From Lamellibrachia columna (Eukaryota > Annelida > Polychaeta > Sabellida > Siboglinidae), in contig OY759261.1 of assembly GCA_963662155.1 (NCBI GenBank), forward strand, positions 38,898,996 through 38,962,995: DNA of 64,000 bases, in the 5' to 3' direction. The notes under the pieces are model-generated. The model was not told the origin of the DNA. It was given only the letters and a program-made list of their open reading frames with translations, and did not search any database. Of the stretch, positions 26,184 through 37,984 are shown in pieces (the first letter of the stretch is position 1; each line of letters begins with the position of its first letter). The translations under genes were made by a program, and so were the position numbers.

Positions 26184-27134
26184 TATTCTAGCTATGTACT
26201 GAAGCTGTAGTGACTATGTAGTATACATATATCTACTGATAGTGTAGTGACCATGTATTCTGACTGTGTACTGGCAGTATAGTAATTATGGTATTGGTGT
26301 TGGTGGTGGTGGTGGCGGTGGTTGTGGTGGTGGTGGTGGTGGTGGTGGTGGTGTTGATGGTCAAGGTTGCATCATGAGGTATATACACATATATGCTACT
26401 GATTTTTGACCCCTCTGACTAGACGACCACCCCTTAAAAAGGACTTTGACCTCTGCTAGGTGAACACTGCTAGATGATGGGTACAGTTAGGAGTACTGCG
26501 AGAATTACAGTTAGGAGTATTGTGAGAATTACAGTTTTTGTTACATTTAAGGGTACAGTGAGATATACAGTTAAGAGGGAATGCAGTTCCTATGTATTCT
26601 AGCAGTGTACCGTGGGTACAGTGACTATGTATTCTAACAGTGTACCGTGGGTACAGTGACTTTGTTTTCTAGTTGTGTATTGAAGGTATAGTGACCATGT
26701 GTTCTAGCTGTGTGCTGTGGGTACAGTGACTATGTATTCTAGTTGTGTATTGAAGGTATAGTGACCATGTATTCTAGCAGTGTACTAAGTTATGTACTGA
26801 GAATATAGTGAGTATGTATTCTAGATGTGTACTGAAGGTATAGTAGCCATATATTCTAGCAGTAACTATGTATTCTAAGTGTGTACTGCGTTTGTGGTGT
26901 CTATGTATTACAGCTGCGTACTGGAGATGCAGTGACTATGTATTCTATATGTGTACTGATGGTGTAGTGACTATGTATTCTAGGTGTGTACTGACGGTGT
27001 AGTGGCCATGTATTCTAGAAATAACTATGTATTCTAACTGTATACTGGAGTTGTAGTGACTATGTATTCTATCTGTGTACTGATGGTGTAGTGACTATGT
27101 ATTCTAGGTGTGTACTGAGGGTGTAGTGGCCATG

Positions 27135-27672
27135 TGTGTGTGTATATCATTTATTCGTACACAATAGTTTAGGTACAATTGAATAAAACAAAAAAACCAT
27201 TGGCAGCCTGCTTAACAAGTGCAGAGTGCGTTAATCATGTTGTTAACATCGTTTTTTGTAAAACCGGGTAAGTCAATCTCGTTATTGGATACACGCAATA
27301 ATTCGAGTATGCACCAAGCGATTCCTGTCAGCTCTGGCTGACTGAAAAGACATTGTCTAAGTACGTGGTTCACGTTAATATCTAGTACATATATTGCATA
27401 CCTATGCCGAATAACCGCTATATTTCGGCCAATTGGTAATTGAGCTGAGTTTATAGCCCGCCTAACGAAGTGCCTAACAATGGCATTGCGGCTAGTCAAC
27501 ATTAAATCCACAAACTTGCAAAATCGCTTCACCAATTGAATGGATATGTGACATGTGTTAATTAATTGTCCTAAAAGTGCTGTATGCGTCATATAACTGA
27601 CGTTCAAGATGCGCCTGACGCCTTTGTTCCAAGTCACGCAAAAATCGTTGAACCCTTTATCATGTAATGCCC
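27135..27672 (-). mobile_element. LINE 3'-end copy 7 (open-frame type)
   Basis: Type A unit of the alternating A-B pair. Frame open (27,637-27,212). Shares QLPIG and the TTCAAGATGC spelling with copies 1 and 9. Confidence 0.9.
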
Positions 27673-28703
27673 TATTCTAGCTATGTACTGAAGCTGTAGT
27701 GACTATGTAGTATATATATATATATATATATCTACTGATAATGTAGTGACCATGTATTCTGACTGTGTACTGGCAGTATAGTAATTTTGGTATTGGTGGT
27801 GGTGGTGGCGGTGGTGGTGGTGGTGGTGGTGGTGTTGATGGTCAAGGTTGCATCATGAGGTATATACACATATATGCTACTGATTTTTGACCCCTCTGAC
27901 TAGACGACCACCCCTTAAAAAGGACTTTGACCTCCGCTAGGTGACCACTGCTAGATGATGGGTACAGTTAGGAGTACTGCGAGAATTACAGTTAGGAGTA
28001 TTGTGAGAATTACAGTTCTTGTTACATTTAAGGGTACAGTGAGATATACAGTTAAGAGGGAATGCAGTTCCTATGTATTCTAGCAGTGTACCGTGGGTAC
28101 AGTGACTATGTATTCTAACAGTGTAACGTGGGTACAGTGACTTTGTTTTCTAGTTTTGTATTGAAGGTATGTGACCATGTGTTCTAGCTGTGTGCTGTGG
28201 GTACAGTGAATATGTATTCTAGTTGTGTATTGAAGGTATAGTGACCATGTATTCTAGCAGTGTACTAAGTTCTGTACTGAGAATATAGTGACTATGTATT
28301 CAAGATGTGTACTGAGGGTATAGTAGCCATATATTCTAGCAGTAACTATGTATTCTAACTGTATACTGGAGTTGTAGTGACTATGTGTTCTATCTGTGTA
28401 CTGATGGTGTATTGACTATGTATTCTAGGTGTGTACTGATGGTGTAGTGGCCATGTATTCTAGCAATAACTATGTATTATAACTGTATACTGGAGTTGTA
28501 GTGATTATGTATTCTATCTGTGTACTGATGGTGTAGTGACTATGTATTCTAGGTGTGTACTGAGGGTATAGTAGCCATATATTCTAGCAGTAACTATGTA
28601 TTCTAATTGTATACTGGAGTTGTAGTGACTATGTATTCTATCTGTGTACTGATGGTGTAGTGACTATGTATTATAGGTGTGTACTGAGGGTGTAGTGGCC
28701 ATG

Positions 28704-29237
28704 TGTGTGTATATCATTTATTCGTACACAATAGTTTAGGTACAATTGAATAAAACAAAAAAACATTGGCAGCCTGCATAACAAGTGCAGAGTGCCTTAA
28801 TCATGTTGTTAACATCGTTTTTTGTAAAACCGGGTAAGTCAATCTCGTTATTGGATACACCCAATAATTCGAGTATGCACCAAGCGATTCTTTCAGCTCT
28901 GGCTGACTGAAAATACATTGTCTAAGTACGTGGTTCACGTTAATATCTAGTACATATATTGCATACCTATGCCGAATAACCGCTATATTTCGGCCAATTG
29001 GTGATTGAGCTGAGTTTATAGCCCGCCTAACGAAGTGCCTAACAATGGCGTTGCGGCTAGTCAACATTAAATCCACAAACTTGCAAAATCGCTTCACCAA
29101 TTGAATGGATATGTGACAGGTATTAATTAATTGTCCTAAAAGTGCTGTATGCGTCATATAACTGACGTTTAAGATGCGCCTGACGCCTTTGTTCCAAGTC
29201 ACGCAAAAATCGTTGAACCCTTTATCATGTAATGCCC
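28704..29237 (-). mobile_element. LINE 3'-end copy 8 (frameshifted type)
   Basis: Type B, 3,054 bp from copies 6 and 10. Same frame-breaking deletion. CTGAAAATACATTG is shared with copy 10, against GACATTG in copy 6. Confidence 0.9.
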
Positions 29238-30188
29238 TATTCTAGCTATGTACTGAAGCTGTAGTGACTATGTAGTATACATATATCTACTGATAGTGTA
29301 GTGACCATGTATTCTGACTGTGTACTGGCAGTATAGTAATTATGGTATTGGTGTTGGTGGTGGTGGTGGCGGTGGTTGTGGTGGTGGTGGTGGTGGTGGT
29401 GGTGGTGTTGATGGTCAAGGTTGCATCATGAGGTATATACACATATATGCTACTGATTTTTGACCCCTCTGACTAGACGACCACCCCTTAAAAAGGACTT
29501 TGACCTCTGCTAGGTGAACACTGCTAGATGATGGGTACAGTTAGGAGTACTGCGAGAATTACAGTTAGGAGTATTGTGAGAATTACAGTTTTTGTTACAT
29601 TTAAGGGTACAGTGAGATATACAGTTAAGAGGGAATGCAGTTCCTATGTATTCTAGCAGTGTACCGTGGGTACAGTGACTATGTATTCTAACAGTGTACC
29701 GTGGGTACAGTGACTTTGTTTTCTAGTTGTGTATTGAAGGTATAGTGACCATGTGTTCTAGCTGTGTGCTGTGGGTACAGTGACTATGTATTCTAGTTGT
29801 GTATTGAAGGTATAGTGACCATGTATTCTAGCAGTGTACTAAGTTATGTACTGAGAATATAGTGAGTATGTATTCTAGATGTGTACTGAAGGTATAGTAG
29901 CCATATATTCTAGCAGTAACTATGTATTCTAAGTGTGTACTGCGTTTGTGGTGTCTATGTATTACAGCTGCGTACTGGAGATGCAGTGACTATGTATTCT
30001 ATATGTGTACTGATGGTGTAGTGACTATGTATTCTAGGTGTGTACTGACGGTGTAGTGGCCATGTATTCTAGAAATAACTATGTATTCTAACTGTATACT
30101 GGAGTTGTAGTGACTATGTATTATATCTGTGTACTGATGGTGTAGTGACTATGTATTCTAGGTGTGTACTGAGGGTGTAGTGGCCATG

Positions 30189-30726
30189 TGTGTGTGTATA
30201 TCATTTATTCGTACACAATAGTTTAGGTACAATTGAATAAAACAAAAAAACCATTGGCAGCCTGCTTAACAAGTGCAGAGTGCGTTAATCATGTTGTTAA
30301 CATCGTTTTTTGTAAAACCGGGTAAGTCAATCTCGTTATTGGATACACGCAATAATTCGAGTATGCACCAAGCGATTCCTGTCAGCTCTGGCTGACTGAA
30401 AAGACATTGTCTAAGTACGTGGTTCACGTTAATATCTAGTACATATATTGCATACCTATGCCGAATAACCGCTATATTTCGGCCAATTGGTAATTGAGCT
30501 GAGTTTATAGCCCGCCTAACGAAGTGCCTAACAATGGCATTGCGGCTAGTCAACATTAAATCCACAAACTTGCAAAATCGCTTCACCAATTGAATGGATA
30601 TGTGACATGTGTTAATTAATTGTCCTAAAAGTGCTGTATGCGTCATATAACTGACGTTCAAGATGCGCCTGACGCCTTTGTTCCAAGTCACGCAAAAATC
30701 GTTGAACCCTTTATCATGTAATGCCC
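30189..30726 (-). mobile_element. LINE 3'-end copy 9 (open-frame type)
   Basis: Type A, 3,054 bp from copy 7, and the LINE part looks identical to it. A one-base satellite variant just before it (TATTATATCTG for TATTCTATCTG) distinguishes the two 3-kb units. Confidence 0.9.
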
Positions 30727-31757
30727 TATTCTAGCTATGTACTGAAGCTGTAGTGACTATGTAGTATATATATATATATATATATCTACTGATAATGTAG
30801 TGACCATGTATTCTGACTGTGTACTGGCAGTATAGTAATTTTGGTATTGGTGGTGGTGGTGGCGGTGGTGGTGGTGGTGGTGGTGGTGTTGATGGTCAAG
30901 GTTGCATCATGAGGTATATACACATATATGCTACTGATTTTTGACCCCTCTGACTAGACGACCACCCCTTAAAAAGGACTTTGACCTCCGCTAGGTGACC
31001 ACTGCTAGATGATGGGTACAGTTAGGAGTACTGCGAGAATTACAGTTAGGAGTATTGTGAGAATTACAGTTCTTGTTACATTTAAGGGTACAGTGAGATA
31101 TACAGTTAAGAGGGAATGCAGTTCCTATGTATTCTAGCAGTGTACCGTGGGTACAGTGACTATGTATTCTAACAGTGTAACGTGGGTACAGTGACTTTGT
31201 TTTCTAGTTTTGTATTGAAGGTATGTGACCATGTGTTCTAGCTGTGTGCTGTGGGTACAGTGAATATGTATTCTAGTTGTGTATTGAAGGTATAGTGACC
31301 ATGTATTCTAGCAGTGTACTAAGTTCTGTACTGAGAATATAGTGACTATGTATTCAAGATGTGTACTGAGGGTATAGTAGCCATATATTCTAGCAGTAAC
31401 TATGTATTCTAACTGTATACTGGAGTTGTAGTGACTATGTGTTCTATCTGTGTACTGATGGTGTATTGACTATGTATTCTAGGTGTGTACTGATGGTGTA
31501 GTGGCCATGTATTCTAGCAATAACTATGTATTATAACTGTATACTGGAGTTGTAGTGATTATGTATTCTATCTGTGTACTGATGGTGTAGTGACTATGTA
31601 TTCTAGGTGTGTACTGAGGGTATAGTAGCCATATATTCTAGCAGTAACTATGTATTCTAATTGTATACTGGAGTTGTAGTGACTATGTATTCTATCTGTG
31701 TACTGATGGTGTAGTGACTATGTATTATAGGTGTGTACTGAGGGTGTAGTGGCCATG

Positions 31758-32291
31758 TGTGTGTATATCATTTATTCGTACACAATAGTTTAGGTACAAT
31801 TGAATAAAACAAAAAAACATTGGCAGCCTGCATAACAAGTGCAGAGTGCCTTAATCATGTTGTTAACATCGTTTTTTGTAAAACCGGGTAAGTCAATCTC
31901 GTTATTGGATACACCCAATAATTCGAGTATGCACCAAGCGATTCTTTCAGCTCTGGCTGACTGAAAATACATTGTCTAAGTACGTGGTTCACGTTAATAT
32001 CTAGTACATATATTGCATACCTATGCCGAATAACCGCTATATTTCGGCCAATTGGTGATTGAGCTGAGTTTATAGCCCGCCTAACGAAGTGCCTAACAAT
32101 GGCGTTGCGGCTAGTCAACATTAAATCCACAAACTTGCAAAATCGCTTCACCAATTGAATGGATATGTGACAGGTATTAATTAATTGTCCTAAAAGTGCT
32201 GTATGCGTCATATAACTGACGTTTAAGATGCGCCTGACGCCTTTGTTCCAAGTCACGCAAAAATCGTTGAACCCTTTATCATGTAATGCCC
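31758..32291 (-). mobile_element. LINE 3'-end copy 10 (frameshifted type)
   Basis: Type B and the last truncated copy. Its frame is broken by the same deletion as copies 6 and 8. The satellite after it shows small private changes (TATATATACATATATG, an uninterrupted GGT run) before the near-full-length LINE. Confidence 0.9.
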
Positions 32292-33313
32292 TATTCTAGC
32301 TATGTACTGAAGCTGTAGTGACTATGTAGTATACATATATCTACTGATAGTGTAGTGACCATGTATTCTGACTGTGTACTGGCAGTATAGTAATTATGGT
32401 ATTGGTGTTGGTGGTGGTGGTGGCGGTGGTGGTGGTGGTGGTGGTGGTGGTGGTGTTGATGGTCAAGGTTGCATCATGAGGTATATATACATATATGCTA
32501 CTGATTTTTGACCCCTCTGACTAGACGACCACCCCTTAAAAAGGACTTTGACCTCTGCTAGGTGACCACTGCTAGATGATGGGTACAGTTAGGAGTACTG
32601 CGAGAATTACAGTTAGGAGTATTGTGAGAATTACAGTTTTTGTTACATTTAAGGGTACAGTGAGATATACAGTTAAGAGGGAATGCAGTTCCTATGTATT
32701 CTAGCAGTGTACCGTGGGTACAGTGACTATGTATTCTAACAGTGTACCGTGGGTACAGTGACTTTGTTTTCTAGTTGTGTATTGAAGGTATAGTGACCAT
32801 GTGTTCTAGCTGTGTGCTGTGGGTACAGTGACTATGTATTCTAGTTGTGTATTGAAGGTATAGTGACCATGTATTCTAGCAGTGTACTAAGTTATGTACT
32901 GAGAATATAGTGAGTATGTATTCTTGATGTGTACTGAAGGTATAGTAGCCATATATTCTAGCAGTAACTATGTATTATAAGTGTGTACTGCGTTTGTGGT
33001 GTCTATGTATTACAGCTGCGTACTGGAGATGCAGTGACTATGTATTCTATATGTGTACTGATGGTGTAGTTACTATGTATTCTAGGTGTGTACTGAGGGT
33101 GTAGTGGCCATGTATTCTAGCAATAACTATGTATTCTAACTGTATACTGGAGTTGTAGTGACTATGTATTCTATCTGTGTACTGATGGTGTAGTGACTAT
33201 GTATTCTAGGTGTGTACTGAGGGTGTAGTGGCCATGTGTGTGTGTATATCATTTATTCGTACATAATAGTTTAGGTACAATTGAATAAAACAAAAAAACC
33301 ATTGGCAGCCTGC

Positions 33314-36300
33314 TTAACAAGTGCAGAGTGCGTTAATCATGTTGTTAACATCGTTTTTTGTAAAACCGGGTAAGTCAATCTCGTTATTGGATACACGCAA
33401 TAATTCGAGTATGCACCAAGCGATTCCTGTCAGCTCTGGCTGACTGAAAAGACATTGTCTAAGTACGTGGTTCACGTTAATATCTAGTACATATATTGCA
33501 TACCTATGCCGAATAACCGCTATATTTCGGCCAATTGGTGATTGAGCTGAGTTTATAGCCCGCCTAACGAAGTGCCTAACAATGGCGTTGCGGCTAGTCA
33601 ACATTAAATCCACAAACTTGCAAAATCGCTTCACCAATTGAATGGATATGTGACAGGTGTTAATTAATTGTCCTAAAAGTGCTGTATGCGTCATATAACT
33701 GACGTTTAAGATGCGCCTGACGCCTTTGTTCCAAGTCACGCAAAAATCGTTGAACCCTTTATCATGTAATGCCCATAGAGTTGAGCCATAATGGGTGCTA
33801 CAATAAGACTGAAATAGACGAATATAACAATCAATAGGCACTTTGCCTCTGAAGTGGCCCAAAAACCAGTTAACACTCGCGATAAAATAACCTTTTTTTG
33901 CATTTATATCATTCAAGTCTGAAAGCTTGTGATCGACTAAGTTACCAAGGTGTTTTGCGTTCGTCGCCCAAGTAACATTGTTCCCGTTTACCTGGATGGC
34001 TTTACAATCAACATTGCTTCCGCCGAACACCATTCCTATAGTTTTCTTATCGTTAAAAGTGACATGGAATTCTTTCCCGTACTCCTCACATATATTTACC
34101 ATGTATTGCAGACCTTGTAGCGAAGGTGATAATAATGTGATATCGTCTGCATACGATAGTGCACCAACAAAGTGCTGAGCGATACGGCACCCGTATCCGC
34201 TGCTGGCTAATTTAGCTATTAATTCATCGTAGTATACAGCGAACTGTATCGGTGATATAACCGCCCCTTGCTTCACGCCGTTGCGTACATAAACAAATCT
34301 AGATTTGTAACGTTCCCACTGTGCACACATACATTGTCTGATGTATCCGTCAAGAATGAATCTAACAATTACGCTAGGTACCTTGCGTTTAAGCATCAAA
34401 TTGAACAGCTTTCCGTAGTGAACCTTATCAAATGCTTTAGAGGCGTCTAGAAAACAGCTGTATACGCAACTGTTATTATTTACAAAATTATTGGCAGTTT
34501 CAATTAATATTCCACTACATAGAGTGGTAGAGTGATTCGCTTTGAATGCAAATTGCTGATTGCTAGTGCACAATACATCGCTGCATTTTTTCATAAGTAT
34601 AATGTCAAACAGCTTGCAAATAAATTACACAGTGCTATCCCTCTGTAGTTGTCGCTTTGACTCATGTCTCCACGAGCATTTTTCGGTATTGAAATAATAG
34701 TGGATGACAATAAATCTGCAGCATTGTATACGTGAACAAGCATGCTCGACATGAGGATCGACACTATTATTAAAAATCTCCTACTACTGTTGACCAAATG
34801 GTCTGACGATAAACTATATTTTCCGTCTCGTTTGCCTAGCTTGATATCTTTCAAGGCATCTGCGACGTCATTTACTGTGATTGAAGAATAACTTCGATCG
34901 TCAGCTGTGACACCACTCTTAATAGTTCGATATAAAGACTGTAGCTCTGCAGGCTCAGTAGGCGTACCTTGAAAAAGTGTTTCGTATTTTGATGCAAAAA
35001 CTTCCGAAATAGCTTCTGGATTGCACGCTCCATCAACTGAGTTGATCGAGGGTTTCTTTCCGGATAGCATTTTTTTAGTTTCCACCCATATGTCGCGTTG
35101 TTTGTTCGTCGATACAGATTCTGCCATTTTACTTTTTCTTAACTCGCGTTCCCTTCGTTTAATGTGTCGCACAGCATAATGATAGGTAGCTCTGGTCTTA
35201 CGCATGACAGCGGCCACGTGCCCATGCCTGGGTCTCTCATTGTCTACCCACAACCAGTGTCAGAACATGGCGGTTTCTCTTACGCTCTCTACCTCGTCAT
35301 TCCAGTAAGGGATGCCGCGGTCTCTATGACTACATTGTGGCAGCGTTTCTTGACCAGCACGTAATAACACATCAATCATTTGTTTACATACACTATCAAT
35401 ATCCGATCTGTGATTCTCAGATTCACACAATACGTTATTACAAAATAGAGTGTCGAGCGACATAATCGTATTCGGAATCAACTCATCAATACGGCATTTG
35501 TAGCGATCAATACTTTAATCGTCTACCTTGTGCCATGCAGCTTTAACTGGTTTTTCATCAGATACATGTTCTGGTTCTTCATATGTATACCTATATGATA
35601 TGTCGAACACCAGCATCACCGGGCAGTGGGTTGCTGGATTTAATGGCGTGTCATTAACGTTATTTTGACGTATGTTACCATAAACATTGTTAGAGACAAC
35701 GAAGTGGTCGATACACGATTCATGGTGTAGGTTGTGATTCACGTTAGTATTGGACTTGTTGGCCATCGGATGATGCCAACTGAGACATAACTCATTACGT
35801 TCTAACAACGCACTCATGAATCGTGTTTGATAGGTGTCTCTCTCAAAAGAGGTATTCCAATCTCCACATATAATAATATCATCTTGCGCGTATTGCGATA
35901 ATAATTCTTCAAGACAATTTATACAATTTTCACACTCTGTACTAACACTGACGTTGCTGTACGTGTCGCATGGCATGTATATACATACAATTAGAATATA
36001 TTTATGCACATTCAGCTGCATTCTAACTGCGCAGATACGCCTATTGGAAATTCCGATAGGTTGCACAGAGTGCGATAGTGCCTTATGCCATGCGATAGCA
36101 ACGCCACCTTGCGGTCTACCGGGAAGAATGCGTTCGGTGGCATCTACTCCAGATTTTCCGTTAATCTGAAAATCGGCATGAATATTCGTTAGTTTTGTAA
36201 TATCACGATCTAGTAACCAAGTTTATTGTAGGCATATTATATCGATTTTTTTATCACTTAGTAGGTTGTTTATAAAACCGGTACTGCTAGTAATACCATC

Positions 36301-36348
36301 ACAGTTGTAACTAGCAATGGCTAAACTTTCAGCGTTTAGAACCGACAT
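33314..36348 (-). pseudogene. LINE ORF2: endonuclease plus reverse transcriptase, broken
   Basis: Starts at ATG 36,348 with an endonuclease N-terminus (IASYNCDG). Further endonuclease motifs are IIICGDWNTSFERDT (near 35,860), SCIDHFVVS (near 35,715) and THCPVMLVFD (near 35,615; the usual SDH is TH here). RT motifs follow: IPKNARGDMSQSDNYRGIAL, FLDASKAFDKV (first catalytic Asp), GVKQGAVISP and LSYADDITLL (YADD at 34,142-34,153). Breaks are in-frame stops at 36,223-36,225 (TAA), 35,515-35,517 (TAA) and 35,260-35,262 (TGA), and a frameshift near 34,600 just before the RT core. The last 426 codons are open. The final 141 codons match the ten satellite copies. RT proteins of this layout nick DNA and prime reverse transcription at the target; this copy should be inactive. 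Confidence 0.9.
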
Positions 36349-36410
36349 TATATGTTAGAATCGTTCGGCGTATTCCGTGTGTCCGGCCTTCTCCTGTGGT
36401 ATTGTCTACA

Positions 36411-37625
36411 TCAAATGCCGTGGGGCCAGAAGTCGTTATCCAACGTGCATCTGGGGTTTGGTGCAGTTACCAGGACGCGAAATGACTGCGTCCATGCTCC
36501 TTCTTTCGACATTCTTTCGATCTCCAACACGTCCACGTGTTCACTGGTTATAAATTCTCGAAGGCGTTCGTCATCGATGGATGAATCCACGTTGAAAACG
36601 AAGAGTTCGAGCCGTCGAGGGGCGCTTTTTATAACATTGCTACTTTTCGTCCCGTAGAAAACCGCCGCTTTTTTGCGCTTTGTTTGCAATGACGCGGCTG
36701 GCTGTTTCTGCGCTGTTTTCTTTTGATGATATTTCGGCACCTCGAACTTGTCACGTGAGGCGGCTACGGTGGACCAAGCAGGCCTGGTAGTCGCATCGGT
36801 TGGGCTCTCATGCGCAAACGGTTCTACTGCAGAGGGTGCCGATGTGGCATGCGACGTGATTGAAGGAGTGACGGATGGTGTCTGCGACGTCGTAGGTGGC
36901 AAGTTTACCCGAAGGTCATGTAACTCGGTACATTGCGAGTTGCTTGTTGCTGTATTTGTTACAGCTGCCAATGCCGAGTCGTGTCGTGTAACGCATTGTT
37001 GGACGCTACGCATGGCTTTTTGAAGTAGCGTGACACGCTCTAGTAGGTAGATAGGATCAACTTCGCCAGGAGTCATCCGGGGTAGGTTATCCAGTTTAGT
37101 TGCTACAAATACAGTTGTTTGCCTAACACCACGTTTGTCCATTTCCTTTACAGCGAACATAATATCGTTTAGGTCTTTTTCGTGCACGCTGCCACCTATG
37201 GACGAATTTATCCGTGCCTCAAAAGGCGGCAGGTGCTTCCCGCAGTGTTCCCACAACGCTCTTTTTGCGTCGCTGATGGTATGTGGGTCGTAAAAGTCCA
37301 ATACGACGAGTTTTATGGCATTTTCTGTGCACTGCATATAGTGAAACATGATGTACGCGAGAAGTTCGTTCACTATGTGCGTCGTTTGTGCGGCTGAATT
37401 CATATCCTCCACCTGCTCTGCGCCTCGCTTGCGTTGGGTCGTGTGTTTCCCATTCGCTTGCTCGTTTGCAGCTTTCTTTTTTTTTTCGTTGTAATTTTTG
37501 ATGGCTTTGTATGCCCGCCCACTGCTGTCGTCTGGCGTAAGTGGTGGCGATTCCATGCCAGTGCTGCCATCTCGCGGGTTTGGTAGTGGCACGGAGTCGC
37601 TCTGTGACCGACTTCGACGTTTCAT
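36411..37625 (-). CDS. LINE ORF1 protein, intact, 404 aa
   Basis: Open from ATG 37,625 to a stop at 36,411. It probably binds the element's RNA as the chaperone/coat part of the retrotransposition particle (known for LINE ORF1 proteins; inferred here). The N-terminus (about residues 1-70) is basic and serine-rich with a KKKK run. A conserved-looking helical part (about 85-215) includes VLDFYDPHTISDAKRALW. A Thr/Ser/Pro-rich linker lies at about 230-300. The C-terminus (about 330-404) has RRLELFVFNVDSSIDDERL and the core EIERMSKEGAWTQSFRVLV, which looks RRM-like. No CCHC knuckle is seen. The stop is 62 bp before the ORF2 start. It is the only undamaged frame of the element, which suggests recent insertion or conserved use. 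Confidence 0.8.
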   Translation of the reverse strand: MKRRSRSQSDSVPLPNPRDGSTGMESPPLTPDDSSGRAYKAIKNYNEKKKKAANEQANGKHTTQRKRGAEQVEDMNSAAQTTHIVNELLAYIMFHYMQCTENAIKLVVLDFYDPHTISDAKRALWEHCGKHLPPFEARINSSIGGSVHEKDLNDIMFAVKEMDKRGVRQTTVFVATKLDNLPRMTPGEVDPIYLLERVTLLQKAMRSVQQCVTRHDSALAAVTNTATSNSQCTELHDLRVNLPPTTSQTPSVTPSITSHATSAPSAVEPFAHESPTDATTRPAWSTVAASRDKFEVPKYHQKKTAQKQPAASLQTKRKKAAVFYGTKSSNVIKSAPRRLELFVFNVDSSIDDERLREFITSEHVDVLEIERMSKEGAWTQSFRVLVTAPNPRCTLDNDFWPHGI

Positions 37626-37984
37626 TGTCCTCTATTGACGTTCTATTAGCGCCCGACGTTCTATTATCGCCCGAAAACAGTTTTGTAGATTGTCTAGCAA
37701 CACTTCGTGCACTCTTAAGCTAATCATGTCATCATGAACAGTTATACTTGCTGTGCATCGGTCGACGAGGGGTGCAAGCTGAATCACCAATGTGTTTGTC
37801 TTGTTCGAATTAACATGATTCTTAAAGGGTCAGTCTCATTGGCTATGTTGAATTACTGCAACTCCACATTTCTGTTGTATAGACAAAACAACCACAAAGT
37901 ACTTGTATGTATGCACTGGCCACTGCCACGCAAATACATATTTAGACGGTCATTCATCTTCCTTTTAATTAAGTGCATAATCCC

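Larger units (their letters stand above)
25650..31757. repeat. 3,054-bp higher-order tandem duplication (two full units)
   Basis: Equivalent points are spaced exactly 3,054 bp: copies 6, 8 and 10 at 25,747, 28,801 and 31,855, and copies 7 and 9 at 27,212 and 30,266. Only a handful of differences are visible by eye across each 3-kb unit. The next step, copy 9 to the long LINE, is 3,048 bp, so the long element sits exactly where the next type A copy would be. Confidence 0.9.
16745..33772. repeat. Nested satellite array carrying LINE 3' ends
   Basis: Three levels of tandem repetition are visible. The base is a 35-bp unit (GTAGTGACTATGTATTCTAG plus about 15 bp ending GTGTACTGAGGGT). Two 35-bp units and a 54-bp variant make a 124-bp unit; for example, starts at 18,551 and 18,675 differ by 124. 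About 5-8 of these, plus a (GGT)n block, a (TA)n block, a fixed block with TTTTTGACCCCTCTGACTAG and a LINE 3' end, make units of about 1.46-1.86 kb. From 25.65 kb two unlike units alternate with a 3,054-bp period. Ten LINE 3' ends lie in the same orientation. Confidence 0.95.
33237..37984 (-). mobile_element. Near-full-length non-LTR retrotransposon (LINE)
   Basis: A two-ORF LINE on the minus strand, about 4.75 kb. From 5' to 3' it has a 5' UTR (37,984-37,626), ORF1 (37,625-36,411), ORF2 with apurinic endonuclease and reverse transcriptase (36,348-33,314, broken), and a 3' UTR ending TGATATACACACACA at about 33,237. There is no poly(A) tail, which fits CR1/L2-like LINEs. Both ends abut the 35-bp satellite. 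Its 3' junction (GTGGCCATG followed by TGTGTGTGTATATCATT) is the same as in all ten short copies. It cannot move by itself because ORF2 is interrupted. Confidence 0.9.

Noticed and set aside
17250..32256. Ten 141- or 133-codon frames as a tandem gene family
   Set aside because: They begin at GTG in the middle of the LINE ORF2 and match its last 141 codons exactly in position. They are retroelement ends copied with the satellite.
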